NCBI RefSeq assembly: GCF_003627965.1
Contig: NZ_RBWE01000001.1
Coordinates: 1,135,096 to 1,199,095, forward strand
Direction: 5' to 3'
Source: Desulfofundulus salinus
GTDB taxonomy: Bacteria > Bacillota > Desulfotomaculia > Desulfotomaculales > Desulfovirgulaceae
Length of the DNA stretch: 64,000 bases
Shown here: piece by piece, positions 34,427 to 45,066 of the stretch
How positions within the stretch are numbered: the first letter of the stretch is position 1
Layout of the letters: every line of letters starts with the position of its first letter
Program-made: the position numbers and the translations under genes
Notes under the pieces: model-generated
Database searches by the model: none
What the model was told of the DNA's origin: nothing
What the model saw: the letters and a program-made list of their open reading frames with translations, nothing else

Positions 34427-35596
34427 TTAAATCAGACCTAGTTTTTTCCCGGCCTTTTGGAAGGCATTTAAAGCAAACTGGATATTGTCTTCAGTATGGG
34501 TGGCCATAAGGGTAATTCTTAAACGGCTGGTTCCCTCCGGTACCGAGGGCGGGCGAATGGCCGGGACAAATACACCCATTTCAGCCAGGATGGCAGATAA
34601 CGCCAGGGCTTTGTGGGCATCTCCAACAATCAGGGGAATGATAGCAGACCGGGTGGGTAACACCTCGAAACCCATGTCCTTTAACCCTTGATACAAAAAC
34701 TGGACGTTAGCATGAAGTTGCCGGCGTAGCTGTGGTTCTTCTCCCAGTACATCCAGAGCAGCCATGGCAGCAGCAATTACGGGCGGGGAAAGGGCTGTAG
34801 AATAGATAAAACTGCGGGCGCGATTACGTAAGAAGTCTATTAAACTGGTACTGCCGGCCACGTACCCTCCTTCACTACCCAGGGCCTTGCTCAGGGTACC
34901 CATTTGAATAATGCCCCGCTTTTCCAAACCAAAGTATTCCACCGTACCTGCTCCCTTGTCTCCCAGTATTCCGGTAGCATGTGCGTCATCTACCATTAGG
35001 AGGGCTTGAAACTCTTCGGCCAGTTCAAACAATTGGGGTAAGGGAGCTATGTCACCATCCATGCTGAAAACCCCATCGGTAACGATTAAGCGCCTGCGAA
35101 AGGAAGTGCTTTCCGAAAGAATGTGCCGTAAATCTTCCATATCGCCGTGACGGTATATTCTCACCGTAGCCCGGCTAATCCGGCAGCCGTCAACGATGCT
35201 GGCATGGTTAAGCTGATCACTGATAACCAGGTCGCCCCGGCCCACGAGGGCCGATATCACTCCCAGGTTGGCCATATACCCGGTGTTAAAGACAATTGCG
35301 TCTTCGGTTCCTTTGAACCGGGCAATTCTTTTTTCTAAAAGACGGTGCAAAGTAAAATTACCTGTGGTCAGGCGGGAGCCCCCGCTGCCGGTTCCCCATC
35401 TTTTTACGGCGGCTATTGCTGCAGCCTTTACCCGCGGGTGGGTAGCTAAACCAAGGTAGTTGTTAGAAGAAAATAATAGCATTTCCCGACCGTTAATAAT
35501 GGTTTTGGGTTCAGAAGGGCCGTCTATAAGGTACAATGAACGATACAGATTATGTTCTTTCATTAAACGCAATTCTTCGCTTAAGAAATCAATCAA
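34427..35596 (-). CDS. bioF: 8-amino-7-oxononanoate synthase (BioF)
   Basis: A 389-residue PLP enzyme of the alpha-oxoamine synthase family that joins pimeloyl-CoA and alanine. The PLP lysine is Lys237 (GTLSKALGSEGG), DDAH is at 203-206 and the glycine-rich SSNNYLGLATHPRV near 43. Kbl (threonine pathway) has the same fold; the bioW partner and BirA site decide for BioF. It is the first gene of the operon. Confidence 0.93.
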   Translation of the reverse strand: MIDFLSEELRLMKEHNLYRSLYLIDGPSEPKTIINGREMLLFSSNNYLGLATHPRVKAAAIAAVKRWGTGSGGSRLTTGNFTLHRLLEKRIARFKGTEDAIVFNTGYMANLGVISALVGRGDLVISDQLNHASIVDGCRISRATVRIYRHGDMEDLRHILSESTSFRRRLIVTDGVFSMDGDIAPLPQLFELAEEFQALLMVDDAHATGILGDKGAGTVEYFGLEKRGIIQMGTLSKALGSEGGYVAGSTSLIDFLRNRARSFIYSTALSPPVIAAAMAALDVLGEEPQLRRQLHANVQFLYQGLKDMGFEVLPTRSAIIPLIVGDAHKALALSAILAEMGVFVPAIRPPSVPEGTSRLRITLMATHTEDNIQFALNAFQKAGKKLGLI

Positions 35597-35652
35597 TTTT
35601 ATTCCCTCCCCGAAACTTAAAGCAATGCGCGGGTTAAATGTTATTCTCCACC

Positions 35653-35680
35653 GTTAACCGTTATTCCTGCATAGGTTAAC
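35653..35680 (-). promoter_or_regulatory. BirA operator upstream of bioF-bioW
   Basis: GTTAACC (35653-35659), 14-bp spacer, GGTTAAC (35674-35680) is a perfect inverted repeat matching the Firmicute BirA (biotin repressor) consensus. It lies about 57 bp before the bioF start codon. Confidence 0.9.
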
Positions 35681-35715
35681 GTTTTTAAGCCGCTCTGCCA
35701 CGCCCCGACTGCACC

Positions 35716-35745
35716 CTATAACGAAAAATGGTTTTCTATTGTCAA
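35716..35745 (-). promoter_or_regulatory. Promoter of bioF-bioW
   Basis: On the minus strand TTGACA (35745-35740), 18 bp, TTATAG (35721-35716). The transcript would begin about 30 nt before the BirA operator, and the -35 box is shared with the divergent riboswitch promoter. Confidence 0.7.
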
Positions 35746-35767
35746 TTTACTATGGACAACTTATCAG
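35739..35767 (+). promoter_or_regulatory. Promoter of the cobalamin riboswitch operon
   Basis: TTGTCA (35739-35744), 17 bp, TATCAG (35762-35767). The predicted transcript starts shortly before the first cobalamin riboswitch. Confidence 0.65.
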
Positions 35768-35807
35768 AAATGTGTTACTGTTTCATGTAAAGGGATTTAA
35801 CCGCATA

Positions 35808-35988
35808 GCCGTGTCCGGGTTCCCCTGCCAATCAGGCAGGGGTAAAAGGGAACCAGGTGAAAATCCTGGACGGTGGGGCCACTGTGAATGGGTAGCAGCT
35901 TTCCACAGGGCCACTGGACCGGAGAGTCCGGGAAGGCGGGAAGCAGGCGATGACCCATGAGTCAGGAGACCTGCCCGGGCACGCGGCA
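35808..35988 (+). promoter_or_regulatory. Cobalamin riboswitch 1
   Basis: The conserved core is present in order: GGGAACCAGGTGAAAATCCTGG, ACGGTGGGGCCACTGT, GCCACTGG, GGGAAGGCGGGAAG, and the B12 box GTCAGGAGACCTGCC (35961-35975). The outer stem pairs GCCGTGTCCGG with CCGGGCACGCGGC. Downstream GGGGTTTGT (36010-36018) can pair with ACAAACCCC (36067-36075), an antiterminator that overlaps the terminator's 5' arm. Confidence 0.93.
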
Positions 35989-36069
35989 CGGAAAGCCTCC
36001 CAGGGAACAGGGGTTTGTGCCGGTGGTAATCTTACCATTTTTTACGTGGGATTATAGCCATTGTAAACA

Positions 36070-36104
36070 AACCCCGGTCTCTGACAGGCCGGGGTTATTC
36101 GTTT
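36070..36104 (+). terminator. Terminator controlled by riboswitch 1
   Basis: AACCCCGG (36070-36077) pairs with CCGGGGTT (36089-36096), followed by a T-rich tail. A smaller TGGTA/TACCA hairpin with TTTTTT occurs earlier at 36024-36043. No gene lies between this terminator and the second riboswitch. Confidence 0.75.
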
Positions 36105-36174
36105 TAATGTGTACCATTTTCGGTTAAATGGCAGCAAATGGTTTAATGTCCTGCTGCCTGATGACAATTTCATA

Positions 36175-36436
36175 CCGGAACGGGTGCTTTTACCCCGAGG
36201 GGTGAAAGTGAAAAGGGAAGCCGGTGCAAATCCGGCGCGGTCCCGCCACTGTGAGGGGGAGGGACTCCACAGCAAAGTCACTGTCCAGCACTCAGTAAGA
36301 TTGCTTTCTGCTTTGATAGAAATTTGGTTACTGCTACGATAAGGTTACGGCGAAGGAAACCATAACATGGCTGAGTGCTGGATGGGAAGACGTGGAGCTC
36401 CGGTGAACCCGAGCCAGGAGACCTGCCCGTTACCGG
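36175..36436 (+). promoter_or_regulatory. Cobalamin riboswitch 2 (expanded)
   Basis: Core motifs are AAGGGAAGCCGGTGCAAATCC, GCGCGGTCCCGCCACTGTG, TGGGAAGACG and the B12 box GAGCCAGGAGACCTGCC (36410-36426), with outer stem CCGGAACGGG/CCCGTTACCGG. Between the two halves is a peripheral arm closed by a perfect 12-bp inverted repeat TCCAGCACTCAG/CTGAGTGCTGGA (36284-36295, 36371-36382), much longer than usual. Confidence 0.93.
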
Positions 36437-36506
36437 AACGACCGGACCAACCTGCGCGGACGGGGGGTGGTTTAATTTGTCGTGGCATGATTGTGGTGCC
36501 AGGGCT

Positions 36507-36540
36507 AATCCTCCATCTGGGTAGATGGGGGATTTTTTAT
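36507..36540 (+). terminator. Terminator controlled by riboswitch 2
   Basis: AATCCTCCATCT (36507-36518) pairs with AGATGGGGGATT (36523-36534), one G-T pair, followed by TTTTTT. It ends 26 bp before the first gene of the operon, as expected for transcriptional control. Confidence 0.85.
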
Positions 36541-36565
36541 TAAGGCAAGATGGGAAGGGGTCTGT

Positions 36566-37393
36566 ATGTCAATTTATGGTGGACTTCTGCTGGCAACTCT
36601 TGTTCTCAGTATTAAAACAGGATTGATCCTGGGTGCCTCGTGGCTGAGCCGGTGGGGGCTGGTGCTGACATCTTTTTTGTTCGGGAGTATCCTTTACGGG
36701 CTGGTTGTATTCTTTGGTACACATCAACAAACCCTGATTTCCTTTCTGGATCGTTACACCTTTGCAGGAGCCTTGCTGGTAGCCATATTTCTGATTTACC
36801 TGGGGCTGCAGGAGGAAAAGGGAGCAGGGAGTTCCTCCCCGGGTTGCTTGCGTGAAGCAAGTTTTCGCTCCAGGGGAGATGGGGAATTTGCCGGTAAGGC
36901 GGTTGCCTCTAACAGCTCCTGTCATTTCCTTGCAGGACAGCCGGCGCCAGGGGCTGTTATTTCTCCTGCTCTGGAGCGGTTTAAGTATGCCCTGGGTTTT
37001 TTACCCTGTCCTTTATGCCTGGTTGCCCTGGCCTTTTCAGTCATTGTAGCCAGTTCCATGGTGGGTACAGGGCTTTCTCGCCTGGGACTGTTTGTTGCGG
37101 TGCTGTTTTTTATCCTGGTTATTGTGACCAGCCTTGCCATGAGAAGAGCGATCCGTTTGACCGGGTATAAGCCTGTAGCTATTTTTAATCCGTTGTTGTT
37201 GTTTACCGGATTGATGACGCTTATCTTTGCTCTTTTTATTCCCAACTTTGTCCAGGCCATGACCATGCCCTTAACTCCCGTGAACATTGATTCGCCCCGC
37301 TGGCTGGCGGCGGTGTTAGCGGGGTTGGTGATCTTAAGCCTGGCGGGTTATTTTCGCTATCAGATCAATTTTTTAAAGGAACGTGATGATTGA
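36566..37393 (+). CDS. DUF2162-like polytopic membrane protein
   Basis: A 275-residue membrane protein with about seven spans, resembling the DUF2162 predicted transporters found beside CobN-like and ExbB-like genes in methanogens. A conserved-looking motif FLPCPLCLVALAFS at about residue 145 puts two cysteines inside a membrane segment. The loop at 82-135 is polar and variable. It is the first gene behind two cobalamin riboswitches, so a role in corrinoid or cobalt uptake is inferred. It overlaps the next gene. Confidence 0.7.
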   Translation: MSIYGGLLLATLVLSIKTGLILGASWLSRWGLVLTSFLFGSILYGLVVFFGTHQQTLISFLDRYTFAGALLVAIFLIYLGLQEEKGAGSSSPGCLREASFRSRGDGEFAGKAVASNSSCHFLAGQPAPGAVISPALERFKYALGFLPCPLCLVALAFSVIVASSMVGTGLSRLGLFVAVLFFILVIVTSLAMRRAIRLTGYKPVAIFNPLLLFTGLMTLIFALFIPNFVQAMTMPLTPVNIDSPRWLAAVLAGLVILSLAGYFRYQINFLKERDD

Positions 37394-38082
37394 TGACCAT
37401 TCCTGGTTCCGAATATTTAACCAAAATTTTGCATGCCGCATCCCAGAGCCTGCTAATTCCCGATATTATGGGTCTGCTCTTCTTTCTCGTTTTTGCCTTC
37501 ATGGAACTGGGTAGTTTTGTGGCTGAAATGAGGAGAAGAAAAGTTATTCAGCCAGTCAACCTGCTGGAAGTAATTCATGACGTGGGAGGGGTTTCCCTCT
37601 GGCAGATGCGTAACCTGCAGCAGGTGCTTGATAGCAGTGCTTTAAATCCGCGCCAAAAAAAACTGGTATCGGATCTTTTGGCAAAACCCGGACTGTCCCC
37701 TGAGGTCAGGAGGCTGGTGGCTCAGGACATACTGGACCGTGAAGAATTCCGGTTTAAACAAACACTGGACAAAACGGATTTACTGGCCAAACTCAGCCCG
37801 GTTTTCGGGTTGATGGGCACTCTTATCCCCCTTGGTCCCGGGCTGGCTGCTCTGGGGCAGGGTGATGTGCGGGGATTGTCCGAAGCAGTGATCATTGCTT
37901 TTGATACTACGGTGGTGGGTGTGGCTGCCGGAGCGGTGGGTGCTCTCATTTCCAGGGTGCGTCGTCGCTGGTACGAGCAGGATTTAAGGTATCTGGAGTT
38001 GCTGCTGGAACTGGTGGTGGGGGGTGAAAGCCGTGCTGTTCAGGAGACGGAGGCGGGAGCGGTTGTCCGCAGAAGAAGTTGA
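37393..38082 (+). CDS. MotA/TolQ/ExbB proton-channel family protein
   Basis: A 229-residue membrane protein with three predicted spans: one near residue 25, and a pair around 135-190 (LAKLSPVFGLMGTLIPLGPGL and AFDTTVVGVAAGAVGALISRV), the arrangement of ExbB/TolQ. A large cytoplasmic loop separates the first span from the pair. ExbB uses the proton gradient to drive a partner such as TonB-ExbD. Here the partner is presumably the DUF2149 protein. ATG 37393 overlaps the previous stop (TGATG). A TTG three bases earlier is possible. Confidence 0.82.
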   Translation: MTIPGSEYLTKILHAASQSLLIPDIMGLLFFLVFAFMELGSFVAEMRRRKVIQPVNLLEVIHDVGGVSLWQMRNLQQVLDSSALNPRQKKLVSDLLAKPGLSPEVRRLVAQDILDREEFRFKQTLDKTDLLAKLSPVFGLMGTLIPLGPGLAALGQGDVRGLSEAVIIAFDTTVVGVAAGAVGALISRVRRRWYEQDLRYLELLLELVVGGESRAVQETEAGAVVRRRS

Positions 38083-38380
38083 TCTCCTGGGCGGGCTGGC
38101 CAATCTGATTGATGTGATGCTGGTTTTTTGCTGCGGTTTGATGGTCGCCCTGGTACTTTCCTGGAACCTGCAGAACATTATCTTTGCCAAAGTAAAGCCC
38201 GAGGAAAAACAGCGACTCATGCAAAGCATTCAGCGGGTGATTAACGTGGAACGGGGTAAGGAGCTTAAGGAGATACCCGGGATAGAACAGGGGGGCGGCT
38301 TTGGTTACCAGGAGATGGGTACGGTCTATCAGGACCCGAAGACCGGGAAGTTGATCATGATTGAGAAGAATAGCCAATAA
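38024..38380 (+). CDS. DUF2149 protein, ExbD-like partner
   Basis: A 118-residue protein with one N-terminal membrane span (LANLIDVMLVFCCGLMVALVL) after an Arg-rich start, and a soluble outer domain. The span carries an aspartate (Asp29 region, NLIDVML) as in ExbD/TolR, where that residue carries protons. DUF2149 genes sit with ExbB-like genes in methanogens. It overlaps the channel gene by 59 bp, indicating tight coupling. GTG start. Confidence 0.78.
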   Translation: MKAVLFRRRRRERLSAEEVDLLGGLANLIDVMLVFCCGLMVALVLSWNLQNIIFAKVKPEEKQRLMQSIQRVINVERGKELKEIPGIEQGGGFGYQEMGTVYQDPKTGKLIMIEKNSQ

Positions 38381-38399
38381 GTGAGGTGGCAGTGGATCA

Positions 38400-43121
<4,722 letters not shown>

Positions 43122-43248
43122 CATAAGGCCAGTCCCGCGCCTGGTTACCGTGTTGATGGCGCGATCCGGGCGCGGGCCAGCTAACAAATTTATGGAATAC
43201 AAACAGAATTTGCTTTGAAAACCCATTCTCCTTTCCGGGAGTTGATAT

Positions 43249-43279
43249 ATCCGGCAGAAATTGTGCCGGATCCTTTTTT
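43249..43279 (+). terminator. Intrinsic terminator after the surface CobN gene
   Basis: ATCCGGCA (43249-43256) pairs with TGCCGGAT (43264-43271), followed by CCTTTTTT. It may lower expression of the downstream SLH genes, for which no clear separate promoter was seen. Confidence 0.75.
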
Positions 43280-43331
43280 AAAATAAGCTGTTTTAATCAT
43301 AACAAAATTGCAAATGATGGAGGCGGTTTCT

Positions 43332-44948
43332 ATGAAGACCCGTCACTTTTGCAGACGTTTGAGTGTCCTGGCCGTAGCGGTTTGTTTTTTCGCTGGCCTG
43401 CTGATGCCGCTTGGGGTACCGGGCCGGGTGGAAGCGGCAGTTTCACCCCTGGCTGATAAGGCAGTGCAGTTTCTGCATCGTGACTATTTAAAAAACGGGT
43501 TGATTAACTCGGAGGTGGGTGTGGGCTCGTATGCCTTTTATGTGCTAAGCCAGGCCGGTGTTGATGCCGGTGCCTGGGTACGCCAGGGAGTAAGTTTCCG
43601 GGAGGCAGTGCTAAAGGCGGTCAGAGATGATCTGGATAAAGCAGGTGAAGTGCGGGCAAAGCAGCTTGCCCAGGACCTGGTGGCCATGCAGGCGCTGGGA
43701 GAAAAGGATCTGGCCGGCCGGTTGCTGCAGGTCTTGAAGAACAGGCAGACAGACAAAGGATTTGAAGACATTGGGCCGTTAAGCATCTACAGCAACATGC
43801 CTTCCTTTGATCTTTTAAGCAGAGCCGGGTTAATGGATCAGATAAACACCGGCCTGGCCAGGAATTACATCCTGGAAAAACAGTATGTCAAGGCACAAAA
43901 TGCCCAGTACGGAAGCTGGGGGTCACTGGATGGTAATGCATATTACGCCGATTTCATGGCCACGGCCCAGGCGGTGAGGGTGCTGCACTACCTGGATCCG
44001 GAAAAGAAAGATCCTCAGGTGCAGGAGGCCATTAAAAACGGCCTGGCCTGGATACAAAAGCAGCAGAAGGCAGACGGCAGCTTTGTGGCCGGTATGGACG
44101 ACCCGGTGATCGATACTGCGGAAGTAATTGTGACCCTGAAAACCCTGGGTATGGACCCGGCGGCCTGGAAAAGCGGCACAGGAAAGAGCGCTGTTGATTA
44201 TCTGATGAGTAAGGCACTAAACGCCGATGGGAGCTTCGGTACGTCGGGGAATGCCATGGACGCCACCTGGGTGCTGTGGGCCTGTCTGGCGCTGGAAGGG
44301 AAGGCGAAGAACCAGGCAACACAGCCACAACCCGGCCCGCAGGAGGAATCCGGCCGGCAAACGCAACCCGGTATGGTGGCCAGTTTTACGGATTTGAAAG
44401 GCCACTGGGCGGAAGGGGCCATCAACAGGCTGGTTCAAATGCAGGTTGCGTCGGGTTATCCAGACGGCACCTTTAAACCCGAAGAGCAGGTAACCCGCTA
44501 TGAAATAGCCTCCATGATGGTGCGCCTGCTAAAGCCGGCGGCGGTTTCCTGGCAAGACCTGCTTATGCTCGACCGGGAGTTTAAAGATAGCCGGTATATT
44601 CCGCAATGGGCCCATGAGGCCGTGGCCGTGGCCTTGAGGGAGGGACTCATCTCCGGTTACCCGCAACCGGACGGTACCCTTATTTTTAAAGGGGAGGAAC
44701 CGGTAAGCCGGGCCGAACTGGCCGCCGTTATGGCCCGGATTATTGAAAAGAAATGCGGGGAGGTGGCGCCGAAAGAGCTGGATTTTGCCGATGCGGATCA
44801 AATTCCGGCCTGGGCGAAAGAGGCCGTGGGGGTGGCTTACGCTAAAGGGGTTGCCGGCGGCTATCCCGACCGGACCTTCCGGGCTGAAAAAAAGGTCACC
44901 AGGGCCGAGGCGGCCGCCATGCTTTTGCGCCTGACTGATGTGCTGTAA
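43332..44948 (+). CDS. SLH-anchored alpha/alpha-barrel surface protein
   Basis: A 538-residue exported protein. After the signal peptide (RRLSVLAVAVCFFAGLLMPLG) comes an alpha/alpha barrel of the prenyltransferase/terpene-cyclase-repeat type (about 40-325; motifs ADFMATAQAVRVLHYL, KADGSFVAGMDDPVIDTAEV, NADGSFGTSGNAMDATWVLWAC). Three SLH domains (about 350-535; GHWAEGAINRLVQMQV and two more) bind it to the cell wall. Its barrel closely resembles that of the next gene, a tandem duplicate, but it lacks the DUF4430 domain. The barrel is the same fold class as the N-terminal domain of transcobalamin. ATG 43332 is preferred since GGAGGCGG precedes it. Confidence 0.83.
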   Translation: MKTRHFCRRLSVLAVAVCFFAGLLMPLGVPGRVEAAVSPLADKAVQFLHRDYLKNGLINSEVGVGSYAFYVLSQAGVDAGAWVRQGVSFREAVLKAVRDDLDKAGEVRAKQLAQDLVAMQALGEKDLAGRLLQVLKNRQTDKGFEDIGPLSIYSNMPSFDLLSRAGLMDQINTGLARNYILEKQYVKAQNAQYGSWGSLDGNAYYADFMATAQAVRVLHYLDPEKKDPQVQEAIKNGLAWIQKQQKADGSFVAGMDDPVIDTAEVIVTLKTLGMDPAAWKSGTGKSAVDYLMSKALNADGSFGTSGNAMDATWVLWACLALEGKAKNQATQPQPGPQEESGRQTQPGMVASFTDLKGHWAEGAINRLVQMQVASGYPDGTFKPEEQVTRYEIASMMVRLLKPAAVSWQDLLMLDREFKDSRYIPQWAHEAVAVALREGLISGYPQPDGTLIFKGEEPVSRAELAAVMARIIEKKCGEVAPKELDFADADQIPAWAKEAVGVAYAKGVAGGYPDRTFRAEKKVTRAEAAAMLLRLTDVL

Positions 44949-45066
44949 GAGGGTATCGAAAAGGCCCTGAAAGGCAAAAGAAGGAATTTGTTCCTGCGGG
45001 GGACAAGCTGCCATGGTGGAATTTTACAAGGCTCTGCATGAGAAACATCGTAAGGGGGTCAGGAAG

